Assembly (NCBI GenBank): GCA_002496385.1
Contig: DAJR01000061.1
Location: forward strand, 11,296-38,684
From: Methanomassiliicoccales archaeon UBA147
Lineage (GTDB): Archaea; Thermoplasmatota; Thermoplasmata; SG8-5
Reading direction: 5' to 3'
DNA length: 27,389 nt
The notes below the pieces were generated by a model, which did no database searches, had not been told where the DNA came from, and saw only the letters and a program-made list of their open reading frames with translations. Positions 7,000-15,699 of this stretch are shown here, piece by piece; position 1 is the first letter of the stretch; each line of letters begins with the position of its first letter. The position numbers and the translations under genes were made by a program.

Positions 7000-8911
7000 G
7001 CGGATGACAAGGGTGCTTGTCATGGGGACAATGGACGCGATCCGCGAAACCGTGGATTACCTCTACGGAACACAGTCCTTCCACGTAGTGGATTTCAAGA
7101 GGGACGAGGTGCACGACATCGGGACCCCCCTCGCGGAAGCGAACGAAGCCAGCGCCAAACTATTGAAGATGATGAGCGTTTCTTCCAGCCTTGATGTCGA
7201 AGAACCTTCCACTCCCCAAAAGGTGCCGGTCGATAAGATTCGCAGGGAGCTGGATGCGGCGCTCACACATATGGAACTGGAAATCAGCGCGGAGATGCAT
7301 GCCAGGAAAGGAATAGAAGACCTGCTGTCGCAAAAAAAGGCCATGCTCGCGTCGATCTCCCCCTTTTGCGAGCTCGATTTCCGACTGGACCTGCTCACCC
7401 ACCTTACCTCCGTCGCGGTCCTCTCAGGCAGGCTCAGGGGCAACCCCGAGGGGGATTTGAAGGCAATCACGGACGCTTACGGGATGTTCAACAGCCAGGA
7501 CATAACAGTCGTCCTGATCGGCAAGGAACATGCCGAACCGGCGATGAAGGCGCTGTCCGCCCGCGGATTCGCCGAGGTCAAGATCCCCCAGCTGGATGAG
7601 GTACCGGCGGATGCAATGGGCAGGCTCAACCGCGAGATAACGGAGTTGGAGGCCAAGCTGGCAGAGGTCGAAGGCCGGCTGGGCAAACTGAAAACAGCCA
7701 ACAGCCAGTTCATCACGGCAGCGCTCGAGAATCTCACGATAGAGGCCAACAAGGCCGAAGCCCCTCTCAGGTTCGGCACGGCCAGATTCACGTTTCTCAT
7801 AGACGCCTGGGTTCCGACCCGGCAAATGGAGACTCTCAGGAAAGGGCTTGCCGGCATCAGAAGCGGAGCCGTGGACATGGTGCCAATAGCAGCCGAGGAA
7901 GGGGAGGACTCCCCGCCCATCCTCATGGACAATCCCAAAGCCGCCAGGCCGATGCAGATGCTGTTGGAGATGTTCTCCCTTCCGTCCTACAACGAGATAG
8001 ACCCGGCGCTGTTCATGTTCGTCACATTCCCCCTATTCTACGGCCTCATGCTTGGCGACATCGGCTACGGCGTCGTGATTCTGATTTTGGTCCTGTCCGG
8101 CGGCCTCACGAAGCTCATGAACAGGCTGGGCATGTCCGGAGGAGCGCCCGGGCTCAACAAGATTCTCCTGTACTGTTCCATCTCCTCGATAATATTCGGA
8201 TTCCTTTTCGACGAGATATTCGGGTTCGAGATACTGGGACATTACTTCAGCTTCACGCTGTTCGACATCCATTTCCCCGTGCACAGGGGCGAGACCGAGA
8301 TGGTCGCCCCCATGCTGATACTGTGCGTCTGGATAGGCATCGGCCACCTGATGCTCGGGTACATCGCCGGTTTCAGAAACGTTTGGGTGCAGCACGGCCT
8401 CAAGCACGCCATACTGGAGAAGGGGGGCTGGTGCCTGATACTGGTCGGGCTGACCCTGTTCGCATTCTCCGCCATGCCGAGGCTGATATCCGGCGAAGGG
8501 ATACAGTTCAACGACCCGCAGGCGATAGCAGGCATCGCATTGCTGGGCACGGGCGTCGCCATGGCTTTCGCGGTGGAAGGGATAAACACCCTGCTGGAAT
8601 TGCCCGGACTGAGCGGCAACCTGCTGTCCTACACCAGGATTTACGCCATCGGGCTCTCCTCGATCGGAATCGCGCTGGCGTTCAACGAGAACCTGGCAAT
8701 GCCCGCGATAGAGTCCGGCGGATTCGGCATTATCATAGGGGTCGCGGTGCTGATTGGCGGCCATGCCCTCAACCTGGCCCTGGGGATAATCGGGCCCCTG
8801 ATACAGACACTGAGGCTGCATTACGTGGAATTCTTCACGAAGTTCTACAAGGGCGGAGGAATCAAGTTCAACCCGTTGAGATATGTGAGAAAGCATACAA
8901 AGGAGGTATAG
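6986..8911 (+). CDS. atpI: A-type ATP synthase subunit I (membrane stator)
   Basis: The protein has 641 residues. The soluble N-terminal half (about 1-330) contains coiled-coil arms that contact the E/H stalks. The C-terminal half has seven or eight membrane helices, from IDPALFMFVTFPLFYGLML through the final helix. It forms the ion half-channels beside the c-ring. The two Arg motifs of the V/A-type family are present: SYTRIYAIG (Arg 551) and LRLHYVEF (Arg 610), equivalent to the essential arginines of yeast Vph1. The ATG at 6986 has AAGGAG just upstream; the frame is open further left but that part overlaps subunit H in another frame and lacks family character. Three nt separate it from the c-subunit gene. 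Confidence 0.92.
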   Translation: MLKTERMTRVLVMGTMDAIRETVDYLYGTQSFHVVDFKRDEVHDIGTPLAEANEASAKLLKMMSVSSSLDVEEPSTPQKVPVDKIRRELDAALTHMELEISAEMHARKGIEDLLSQKKAMLASISPFCELDFRLDLLTHLTSVAVLSGRLRGNPEGDLKAITDAYGMFNSQDITVVLIGKEHAEPAMKALSARGFAEVKIPQLDEVPADAMGRLNREITELEAKLAEVEGRLGKLKTANSQFITAALENLTIEANKAEAPLRFGTARFTFLIDAWVPTRQMETLRKGLAGIRSGAVDMVPIAAEEGEDSPPILMDNPKAARPMQMLLEMFSLPSYNEIDPALFMFVTFPLFYGLMLGDIGYGVVILILVLSGGLTKLMNRLGMSGGAPGLNKILLYCSISSIIFGFLFDEIFGFEILGHYFSFTLFDIHFPVHRGETEMVAPMLILCVWIGIGHLMLGYIAGFRNVWVQHGLKHAILEKGGWCLILVGLTLFAFSAMPRLISGEGIQFNDPQAIAGIALLGTGVAMAFAVEGINTLLELPGLSGNLLSYTRIYAIGLSSIGIALAFNENLAMPAIESGGFGIIIGVAVLIGGHALNLALGIIGPLIQTLRLHYVEFFTKFYKGGGIKFNPLRYVRKHTKEV

Positions 8912-8914
8912 GAA

Positions 8915-9142
8915 ATGGTATTGTTGGAAGGAGCAGGAGCAGTTGCCATGGCAGCGGCCGCAGTTATCGGCCTCGCAGCACTGGCGACAGCCTGGGCGGA
9001 AAAGGAAATAGGCTCGGCAGCCGTTGGCGCCATGGCGGAGAATGACAAGATATTCGGAAAGGCCCTGATTTTGATGGTCATTCCGGAAACCATCATCATC
9101 TTCGGTTTCCTGATAGCCCTGCTGATAGTCGGAAAAGTCTGA
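8915..9142 (+). CDS. atpK: A-type ATP synthase subunit K (c-ring proteolipid)
   Basis: This 75-residue single hairpin of two membrane helices (about 7-28 and 49-72) forms the rotor ring. The ion-binding carboxylate is Glu58 in IPETIIIFG. The polar loop AVGAMAENDKIFGK connects the helices and faces the central stalk. An oddity is Glu29 (AWAEKEIG) at the position where Na+-type rings usually have Gln, giving two carboxylates per hairpin. Single-hairpin form, not the duplicated form of some methanogens. A strong GGAGG site (8900-8904) overlaps the end of the subunit I gene. Certain as to family; the coupling ion is undecided. Confidence 0.92.
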   Translation: MVLLEGAGAVAMAAAAVIGLAALATAWAEKEIGSAAVGAMAENDKIFGKALILMVIPETIIIFGFLIALLIVGKV

Positions 9143-9155
9143 ACGAAGTGAGCAG

Positions 9156-9728
9156 ATGAGTCTTGAAAGAATAGTGAGCAAGGTAGAGCAGGACAGCAAA
9201 GCCGCCGAACAGGTCATCCTCAAGGAGGCAGCCCGCTCGAGGAGCGAGTTGCTGGCACAGGCCAAACAGACAAGGGATGATATCCTTTCAGGCTACCGCC
9301 AAAAGGCGGACCGGACCATCGCGCAGATGCGCACGAGGGAGGAAGCCGGCCTTGAGATGGAAGTGAAAAAGAGGATGCTCGCATCCAGGAGGAAGGTGCT
9401 CGACAGCGCTTTCCTGGGCGTGATGGAGCATTTCGCCAACCTCCCGGCCGCCTCAAAGAAGAAGATCTACGCAGCACTCATGGACTCGGCCTCAAGGGAC
9501 CTCCCGCGCGGCAAGGTTCGGTGCGTCAAAGGCGAGGAATCCCTGTTCTCGGGCTTCCCTGCATATGAAAAGGGTGCTCCCATCGAAGGCGCGGGCGGTT
9601 TCATACTGGAGAGCCAGGACGGGCGCCTGGAGATAGATATGCGGTTCGAGGTTCTGCTGAAAGACATATGGGACAGGAACCTGGGCGAGATATCGGCCAG
9701 GCTATTCGACGAAGGGGCGCCGCGATGA
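9156..9728 (+). CDS. atpE: A-type ATP synthase subunit E (peripheral stalk)
   Basis: The 190-residue protein begins with a long charged helix (about 1-95, opening MSLERIVSKVEQDSKAAEQ) and ends in a small alpha/beta domain (about 100-190) that caps the head. That is the layout of subunit E/NtpE. With subunit H it forms the peripheral stalk. The ATG at 9156 has a purine-rich GAAGTGAG stretch ahead of it. Its stop overlaps the start of the subunit C gene (ATGA, 9725-9728). Confidence 0.88.
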   Translation: MSLERIVSKVEQDSKAAEQVILKEAARSRSELLAQAKQTRDDILSGYRQKADRTIAQMRTREEAGLEMEVKKRMLASRRKVLDSAFLGVMEHFANLPAASKKKIYAALMDSASRDLPRGKVRCVKGEESLFSGFPAYEKGAPIEGAGGFILESQDGRLEIDMRFEVLLKDIWDRNLGEISARLFDEGAPR

Positions 9729-10810
9729 GGATTCCCACGCCGCAGGCAACCGCAACAAGGTTGAGGACCGGCATCGCGTCCCTGAACAGGGGCAACTATC
9801 CCTATGTCACGGCCAGGGTAAGGGGAAAGAAAAGGAACCTCCTGACCGTCGACACCTACCCCAAGCTGATGAAGATGGGCACGTCCCAGATAGCCAGATT
9901 GCTCAGCGAGGGCGCCTACCACAAAGAGATGACCGAACTCGCCAGCAGGTATTCCGACAACGAGCTTGTGGAACGGGCGCTGTACCTGAACCTTGCCAGG
10001 ACCTACAGGGAGATACTCGGGTTCAGCAAGGGCAATCTGAAGGCGATACTCGACGCCTACCTGGACTGGTGGAACGTGTACAACATCAAGGTCATCCTCA
10101 GGGGGATCCACCACGGCATCCCGAAGTCCGAGATAAAGGGCTATCTGGTGCCTGCCGCATCCCTGGGCAGGGATTTCCTTGAAGGACTGGCGGAGCTGGA
10201 GACCGTGGAGGAAGTGCTGGCCGAGCTTGGAAGACGCGGTTACCGCATTCCGCCGGAGACGGACGTCTGCCAGATTTCTGACGAGAACTGCGGGCTGAGG
10301 CCGGTAGAGGATTTCTATGATCGTTCCTATTATGCCCTGCTGCTCGAATCCGCCAGGGGTCGCTCGAAACCGGCAAAGATATACCGGACCCTGGCCAGAC
10401 GGACCATCGACGTCGTCAACGCACATAACCTGATGGAGATGCTGCAGGACGGCGTGGACCCGGCCAGGTTCAGGGAGTACATGGTCCCGGGCGGCGAGAA
10501 GCTGACCGTTGACATGCTTTGCGAGATATCCGCCAGGAAGCCCGAGGAAGCCCTGCAGGCCGTGAAGGACGCGCTCGGTTCCGATCTTGGGGGCGTGGAC
10601 GCATCCTCCGCCAACCTGATAGCCATCCAGCTGGACAATTACCTGATGGACTTCTCGGAGAAGCTGTCCAAGATCTATCCGCTGTCCATAGTGCCAGTCA
10701 TCGATTTCATAATAAGAAAGGAGAAGGAGACGAAATACCTCAGGGTCATCGTCAAGGGCAAGGAGCACGCGCTTCCCGAAGAGAAGATAAGGAGGCTGCT
10801 GGCAGTATGA
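9725..10810 (+). CDS. atpC: A-type ATP synthase subunit C (d-like connector)
   Basis: The 361-residue, largely helical protein is of the V-type subunit d/A-type subunit C family, which seats the central stalk on the c-ring. Family-like stretches are YPYVTARVRGKKR near 24-36, LDWWNVYNIKVILRG near 112-126 and YPLSIVPVIDFIIRKEKE near 316-333. The start is ATG 9725 inside the stop of subunit E; the frame is open upstream to 9668 but has no ribosome binding site there. It ends in ATGA, shared with subunit F. Confidence 0.9.
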   Translation: MRIPTPQATATRLRTGIASLNRGNYPYVTARVRGKKRNLLTVDTYPKLMKMGTSQIARLLSEGAYHKEMTELASRYSDNELVERALYLNLARTYREILGFSKGNLKAILDAYLDWWNVYNIKVILRGIHHGIPKSEIKGYLVPAASLGRDFLEGLAELETVEEVLAELGRRGYRIPPETDVCQISDENCGLRPVEDFYDRSYYALLLESARGRSKPAKIYRTLARRTIDVVNAHNLMEMLQDGVDPARFREYMVPGGEKLTVDMLCEISARKPEEALQAVKDALGSDLGGVDASSANLIAIQLDNYLMDFSEKLSKIYPLSIVPVIDFIIRKEKETKYLRVIVKGKEHALPEEKIRRLLAV

Positions 10811-11109
10811 TGAAGATTGCCGCGGTGGGCAGCGAGGCCTTCGTGCTGGGCTTCAGGCTCGCGGGCGTGAGCGACGTGTTCGCCTCCAAGCCGGAGAACA
10901 TAGAATCCACCATACGGGCGGCGATCCAGGGGGACCGCTTCGGCATACTGATTGTCAACGAGGGCGAGGTCGGGCACGTATCCGATTCCATGAAGGAGCT
11001 GATGCTCAGGAGCATCAAGCCAGTAATAATCAAGATAGGCGGGGAGGAAGAGGAGCTGAGGAACAAGATCAAGGCAGCTATCGGGGTGGACCTGTATGCA
11101 TCAAGCTGA
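10807..11109 (+). CDS. atpF: A-type ATP synthase subunit F (central stalk)
   Basis: The 100-residue protein has the alternating beta/alpha pattern of subunit F: MKIAAVGSEAFVLGFRLAGV at the start, then a central ILIVNEGEV strand, then KPVIIKIGGEEEE. It binds subunit D in the rotor axle and is thought to modulate catalysis. ATG 10807 and ATG 10810 are adjacent; the first overlaps the stop of subunit C. A gap of 21 bp with AGAGGTGAG follows before subunit A. Confidence 0.9.
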   Translation: MMKIAAVGSEAFVLGFRLAGVSDVFASKPENIESTIRAAIQGDRFGILIVNEGEVGHVSDSMKELMLRSIKPVIIKIGGEEEELRNKIKAAIGVDLYASS

Positions 11110-11130
11110 TGAAATTCCAGAGGTGAGTCA

Positions 11131-12870
11131 ATGAACAGGAAAGGCGAAGTCTACAGGGTCGCGGGGCCGGTCGTGACTGCAAAGGGGATTTCTCCCAGCA
11201 TGTCGGACGTGGTGCTCGTGGGCAACGAGCGGCTGATGGGCGAGGTCATCAAGATAATGGGCGACCAGTCGGTCATCCAGGTTTACGAGGAAACTTCAGG
11301 CATCAAGCCGGGCGAGCCCATCGAGGAAACAGGCGAGGCGATGATGCTGGAGCTCGGGCCGGGCCTTCTGGGCACGGTCTATGACGGCATACAGCGACCG
11401 CTCTCCGTGCTGATGGAGAAGGAGGGCACGTTCATCCGGAGGGGCGCGACCGCGAACGGCCTGGACAGGGAAACGAAATGGCCTATCTCAATAACAGTGA
11501 AACCAGGCGACCAGCTCAAGGGCGGCGACATCATTGCGGAGACCAAGGAGAAGAACGTCGTCCACAGGATAATGGTGCCCCCGAACCTCGGCGGCACGGT
11601 AGCCCAGGTCTTCCCGGGCGAGAAGACCGTGGATGAGGTAATAGTCAAGCTCACGAACGGCACGGAGCTCAGGCCGATGCACAGATGGCCGGTGAGGGTC
11701 CCGAGGCCCGCGACAGGCCGCCTGATGCCCGATGTGCCCCTCACCACCGGACAGCGGATACTCGACACGATGTTCCCGCTGGCCAAGGGCGGCACTGCCG
11801 CGATACCCGGGGGTTTCGGTACTGGAAAGACCGTAACGCAGCAGCAGCTGGCCAAATGGAGCGACGCTGACATAGTGATATACGTCGGTTGCGGCGAGAG
11901 GGGCAACGAGATGACCGAGGTACTCACGGAGTTCCCTGCGCTCACCGACCCGAAGACCGGGGACGCGCTCATCAACCGCACAGTCCTCATAGCCAACACC
12001 TCCAACATGCCGGTCGCGGCCAGGGAGGCGTCTGTCTACACCGGGGTGACCATCGCGGAGTACTACCGGGACATGGGCTACGACGTCTCGCTGATGGCCG
12101 ATTCCACATCCAGATGGGCCGAGGCCATGAAGGAGATATCATCCCGACTGGAGGAAATGCCCGGGGAGGAAGGCTATCCCGCATACCTATCTTCCAGGCT
12201 GTCCCAGTTCTATGAAAGGGGAGGAAGGACAAACAACCTGAACGGCACCCGGGGTTCGATATCCATCATCGGGGCGGTCTCCCCGGCAGGCGGCGATTTC
12301 TCCGAACCGGTCACACAAAACACACTCAGGATTGTCAAGGTATTCTGGGCCCTGGACACAAAGCTGAGGGAGAGACGGCATTTTCCCGCCATCAACTGGC
12401 TCACATCCTACTCTCTTTACAGCCAGACCCTGGAGGGCTGGTACCAGGACAATGTGGACCCCGAGTGGAAACAGCTCCGCGAATGGACCATGTCACTCCT
12501 GCAGAAGGAAGCGGAGCTGCTCGAGATAGCCCAGTTGGTGGGCACGGACGCGATGCCCAAGGAGCAGCGCCTCACCCTGGAGATGGCCAGGATGGTAAGG
12601 GAGATATTCCTCCAGCAGAGCGCGTTCCACGAGGTGGACACCTACAGCTCGATGAAGCGCCAGTTCACGCTCCTCAACTGCATCAAGATATACTCCGACG
12701 CCGCCGCCGCAGCCCTTGCCAGGAACGTCAGCCTTCACGACATCGCCTCTCTCCCGATTAGGACCGAGCTGACCAGGGCGAAGTTCGAGAAGGACATGGA
12801 CACGATACTCGCATCGCTGGCCACAAGGATACGGCCGGAGATGGAGAAGCTGAAGGAGGCCGCCGCATGA
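11131..12870 (+). CDS. atpA: A-type ATP synthase catalytic subunit A
   Basis: The 579-residue protein is the catalytic subunit, normal in length. It has an N-terminal beta barrel, the A-type-specific non-homologous insert (about 115-190), and the nucleotide-binding domain. The P-loop GGFGTGKTVTQQQ lies near residue 230. The catalytic Glu lies in GERGNEMTEVL near residue 255. ADSTSRWAEA and EEGYPAYLSSRL are family signatures. Three copies alternate with B in the head and make or split ATP. No intein interrupts the P-loop region, as happens in some archaea. The ATG follows AGAGGTGAG; the stop overlaps the start of atpB by ATGA. Confidence 0.97.
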   Translation: MNRKGEVYRVAGPVVTAKGISPSMSDVVLVGNERLMGEVIKIMGDQSVIQVYEETSGIKPGEPIEETGEAMMLELGPGLLGTVYDGIQRPLSVLMEKEGTFIRRGATANGLDRETKWPISITVKPGDQLKGGDIIAETKEKNVVHRIMVPPNLGGTVAQVFPGEKTVDEVIVKLTNGTELRPMHRWPVRVPRPATGRLMPDVPLTTGQRILDTMFPLAKGGTAAIPGGFGTGKTVTQQQLAKWSDADIVIYVGCGERGNEMTEVLTEFPALTDPKTGDALINRTVLIANTSNMPVAAREASVYTGVTIAEYYRDMGYDVSLMADSTSRWAEAMKEISSRLEEMPGEEGYPAYLSSRLSQFYERGGRTNNLNGTRGSISIIGAVSPAGGDFSEPVTQNTLRIVKVFWALDTKLRERRHFPAINWLTSYSLYSQTLEGWYQDNVDPEWKQLREWTMSLLQKEAELLEIAQLVGTDAMPKEQRLTLEMARMVREIFLQQSAFHEVDTYSSMKRQFTLLNCIKIYSDAAAAALARNVSLHDIASLPIRTELTRAKFEKDMDTILASLATRIRPEMEKLKEAAA

Positions 12871-14327
12871 AGGACTACAGGACCATAACCAAGATAGCCG
12901 GCCCGCTGATTTTCGTGGAAAAGACCGACCCGGTGATGTTCGGCGAGATCGCCAACATCCTGCTCCCGGACGGCACTGTGAAGCGCGGCCAGGTCCTCGA
13001 CACATCCAGGGACCAGGTGGTCGTCCAGATATTCGAGGGCACCGCCGGCATAGGAATTTCGTCCGGCGTGAGGTTCCTCGGCGAGACACTGAAGATGCCG
13101 GTCTCAAGGGACATAATCGGCAGGATACTGTCCGGTTCAGGCGACCCGCTGGACGGAGGCCCCCCGGTTATCCCAGACAAGAAGCTGGACATCAACGGCT
13201 CAGCCATCAACCCCTATGCCAGGGAGAGCCCCAAGGAGTTCATCCAGACCGGGATATCCACCATCGACGGCACCAACACCCTGGTGAGGGGCCAGAAGCT
13301 GCCGATATTCTCTGGTTCGGGACTGCCCCACAACGAGATGGCGCTCCAGATAGCCAGGCAGGCCAAGGTTCTGGGCACGGGCGAGGATTTCGCAGTGGTG
13401 TTCGCGGCCATGGGCATCACGCACGAGGAAGCGGAGCATTTCATGGACGATTTCGAGAGGACGGGCGCCCTGAAGCGGGCTGTCGTCTTCCTCAATCTGG
13501 CAGACGACCCGGCCATCGAACGCCTCATCACGCCCAGGCTTGCGCTGACGACCGCGGAATATCTCGCGTTCGACCTGGACATGCACGTGCTGGTGATAAT
13601 GACCGACATCACGAACTATTGCGAGGCACTGAGGCAGATAGGCGCGGCCAGGGAGGAGGTGCCCGGCAGGCGCGGGTACCCTGGCTACATGTACACCGAC
13701 CTCGCGACGCTTTACGAGCGCGCGGGAAAGGTCAAGGGCAAGAAAGGGTCCATCACCCAGATACCCATCCTCTCGATGCCGGGCGACGACATCACCCATC
13801 CGATCCCCGACCTCACCGCCTACATCACGGAAGGCCAGATAGTGGCCTCCCGGGAGCTTCACATGGGCGGGATTTATCCCCCGGTCAATGTGTCGGCTTC
13901 CCTGTCCAGGCTGATGAACGCCGGGATAGGCCCCGGAATGACAAGGGAGGACCACAAGGTCGTCTCGGACCAACTTTACGCCGCTTATGCCAGGGGCAAG
14001 GACCTGAGGGGCATCGTGGCCATCGTCGGGAAGGAATCCCTTTCCGAGAAGGACGCGAAGTTCCTGGAATTCGCAGACCTGTTCGAGAAGAGGTTCATAA
14101 AGCAGGATGCAAACGAGAACAGGACCATCGAGGGAACCCTGGAGCTTTCCTGGGAGCTGCTGAACAGCATACCCGAGGATGAGCTGTCCAGGATAGACGC
14201 CAAGTTCATACAGAAATACCATCCCGCCCACAGGTCAGCGGCTCAACCGGCGAAGCAGGCGCCCCCCGGGAAAGCCGCCCCCAAGGCGAAGGCGCCGGCC
14301 CCCAAAACGGCGCCCCAGAAGAAATAG
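12867..14327 (+). CDS. atpB: A-type ATP synthase regulatory subunit B
   Basis: The 486-residue protein is the non-catalytic partner of subunit A. In place of a P-loop it has GSGLPHNEMALQIARQA near residues 149-165, as in all B subunits. Other family motifs are VFAAMGITHEEAE, the ITNYCEALRQIG segment, and GRRGYPGYMYTDLATLYERAG. The family body ends around KYHPAHR (about 450-456). About 30 residues rich in Ala, Pro and Lys follow and look disordered and basic. The start overlaps atpA by four bases; nine bases separate the stop from atpD. Confidence 0.96.
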   Translation: MKDYRTITKIAGPLIFVEKTDPVMFGEIANILLPDGTVKRGQVLDTSRDQVVVQIFEGTAGIGISSGVRFLGETLKMPVSRDIIGRILSGSGDPLDGGPPVIPDKKLDINGSAINPYARESPKEFIQTGISTIDGTNTLVRGQKLPIFSGSGLPHNEMALQIARQAKVLGTGEDFAVVFAAMGITHEEAEHFMDDFERTGALKRAVVFLNLADDPAIERLITPRLALTTAEYLAFDLDMHVLVIMTDITNYCEALRQIGAAREEVPGRRGYPGYMYTDLATLYERAGKVKGKKGSITQIPILSMPGDDITHPIPDLTAYITEGQIVASRELHMGGIYPPVNVSASLSRLMNAGIGPGMTREDHKVVSDQLYAAYARGKDLRGIVAIVGKESLSEKDAKFLEFADLFEKRFIKQDANENRTIEGTLELSWELLNSIPEDELSRIDAKFIQKYHPAHRSAAQPAKQAPPGKAAPKAKAPAPKTAPQKK

Positions 14328-14336
14328 AGGTCTGAA

Positions 14337-14975
14337 ATGCCAGCATTGGATGTGAAGCCCACCAGAACCGAACTCCTCGGGATAAAAAAGAAGATAGCAA
14401 TCTCGGAGAGCGGCCACGAGCTCCTCAAGATAAAGATGGAGGGCCTGATAATGAACTTCTTCAAGATACTGGACGAAGCAAAGGTCCTCAGGCGGGACCT
14501 TGCCCTGATGCACGAGGAGGCGCGCCAGAACATCACGATAGCCTCGACGGTCGAGGGAGCGCTGGCAGTCAAAACCGCATCCTTCGCCCTCTCGAAGCAT
14601 CCTGAGGTCTCCCTGTCCTCCAGGAACATCATGGGGGTCACGGTGCCCATAATCAGGGGCACGGCGGTGCGCAGGAAGATCGAGGAGAGGGGCTACGGCA
14701 TAATCGGCACATCCCCATACATCAGCGACGCGGCCAGGTCATACGAGAAGCTGCTGGAGCTGATAATCAAGGCCGCTGAGGTCGAGACCACCCTCAAAAA
14801 GCTCCTGGACGAAATTGAGAAGACCAAGAGGCGCGTCAACGCGCTCGAGTTCAGGGTCATACCCCAGCTGAAGGAAGCCGAGCGGTTCATCGAGTTGAGG
14901 CTGGAGGAGATGGAGAGGGAGAACACGTTCCGCCTGAAGAAGATAAAGACCAAGAGGGAGGCCGCAGGAGCATGA
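14337..14975 (+). CDS. atpD: A-type ATP synthase subunit D (rotor axle)
   Basis: The 212-residue protein opens with a family-typical stretch (VKPTRTELLGIKKKI, then LLKIKMEGLIMNFF) and closes with a second long helix ending RFIELRLEEMERENTFRLKKIK. The two helices form the coiled-coil shaft turning within the A3B3 head; the middle (about 60-130) forms the short hairpin domain. The upstream GAGGTCTGAA supplies the ribosome binding site. Its stop overlaps the ATG of the next small gene (14972-14975). Confidence 0.93.
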   Translation: MPALDVKPTRTELLGIKKKIAISESGHELLKIKMEGLIMNFFKILDEAKVLRRDLALMHEEARQNITIASTVEGALAVKTASFALSKHPEVSLSSRNIMGVTVPIIRGTAVRRKIEERGYGIIGTSPYISDAARSYEKLLELIIKAAEVETTLKKLLDEIEKTKRRVNALEFRVIPQLKEAERFIELRLEEMERENTFRLKKIKTKREAAGA

Positions 14976-15124
14976 GCGGCACGGTCAGCGGCATCCTGAA
15001 CTATGTCCCCGAGCCGGACCCCGAGACCCATGCCAGGCAGGTCCGATGGCTGTGGATAGCCGCGGCAATTTCCCTTTCGATGGCCGCGATAGGTTATATC
15101 ATTCTTGCCATTGTAATCTTATGA
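14972..15124 (+). CDS. 50-residue one-helix membrane protein, AhaG-like candidate
   Basis: A 50-codon frame starts with ATG in the stop of atpD (ATGA overlap, the coupling used within this operon) and ends at TGA 15122-15124. Residues 1-24 are polar (SGTVSGILNYVPEPDPETHA), then RQVRWLWIAAA begins a membrane helix of about 23 residues running to the C-terminus (IILAIVIL). Use of the same overlap signal, GC-rich codons and a clear helix support a real gene. In the Methanosarcina mazei aha operon the last gene, ahaG, also encodes a small hydrophobic protein of unresolved role (from memory). By position this is the counterpart, but I cannot show sequence homology. An accessory or assembly role for the membrane sector is inferred. 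Confidence 0.7.
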   Translation: MSGTVSGILNYVPEPDPETHARQVRWLWIAAAISLSMAAIGYIILAIVIL

Positions 15125-15133
15125 TGAAAATTA

Positions 15134-15658
15134 TCATTCCCAGACTATCTCATATTCGCAATGGTCATCGCCCTTGAGCTGGCATTTTGTCTTTGTGACC
15201 CTGCCCTTCTTGCGGGTGAGTTCCACAAGTCCCTCAAGCGCCCCCATCCAGCCCTCGCAGTTCTCCGGAACCTCGGAAACGTCTTTCATAGTCGCCACCG
15301 CCCTGTTCCCGGAAATGTGCATCTCCACCTTTCCGAAGTCATAGGCTTCGTAGTATGAGCTCTTCGCCTTTTCCAGCATGGTCTCGATGCTGGTGAATCT
15401 CACGAGATATGCCAGCAGCCCCAGGTTCTTCACGGTGTGCTTTCCCGCTTTTCTCACATATTCCATGCCGTAATTCTTGGAGATCCACTTGATGACACCC
15501 TGTTCCATGATATAGGGATAGAGCACGCCGTCCTTGATTTGGATTTCGGTCAATTTTGCGTCTGCCAGGCATCTCCGAAGACCTTCCTTTCCCCAAGTCT
15601 TCTCGACGAATTTGATATATCCGTTTATCACGCTGCCCCGCACTTTGTTCTCGGCCAT
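15134..15658 (-). CDS. V4R-like (heme-NO-binding-like) sensor protein
   Basis: The 174-residue soluble protein looks like a V4R/DUF2378-type small-molecule-binding domain. The opening GSVINGYIKFVEKTWG resembles that fold's first helices, and the end TKCQLKGDDHCEYEIVWE has the closing Cys-x(n)-GDxxCEYxI pattern of V4R domains. Another Cys lies in VPENCEGWM. No output domain is attached, so it may act through a partner. The ATG at 15658 lies 27 nt from a TATA box and has no ribosome binding site, implying a leaderless mRNA. It converges on the ATP synthase operon, nine bp apart. Ligand and pathway unknown; the family call is moderately sure. Confidence 0.6.
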   Translation of the reverse strand: MAENKVRGSVINGYIKFVEKTWGKEGLRRCLADAKLTEIQIKDGVLYPYIMEQGVIKWISKNYGMEYVRKAGKHTVKNLGLLAYLVRFTSIETMLEKAKSSYYEAYDFGKVEMHISGNRAVATMKDVSEVPENCEGWMGALEGLVELTRKKGRVTKTKCQLKGDDHCEYEIVWE

Positions 15659-15680
15659 TGAGGGGGCGACGCGATTATCT

Positions 15681-15690
15681 ATTATAAATA
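15681..15690 (-). promoter_or_regulatory. TATA box for the V4R-like gene (leaderless)
   Basis: The plus-strand ATTATAAATA reads TATTTATAAT on the minus strand, centred about 27 nt before the ATG at 15658. A start on the initiation codon is predicted. Confidence 0.55.
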
Positions 15691-15699
15691 TTTCTCAGC

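Noticed and set aside
8033..9265. 410-codon minus-strand frame opposite subunits I and K
   Set aside because: It lies wholly opposite well-supported ATP synthase genes, and its Gln/His/Tyr-rich composition is typical of antisense reading.
11800..11840. Intein in the catalytic subunit P-loop
   Set aside because: The P-loop is continuous and the protein is of normal length, so no intein is present.
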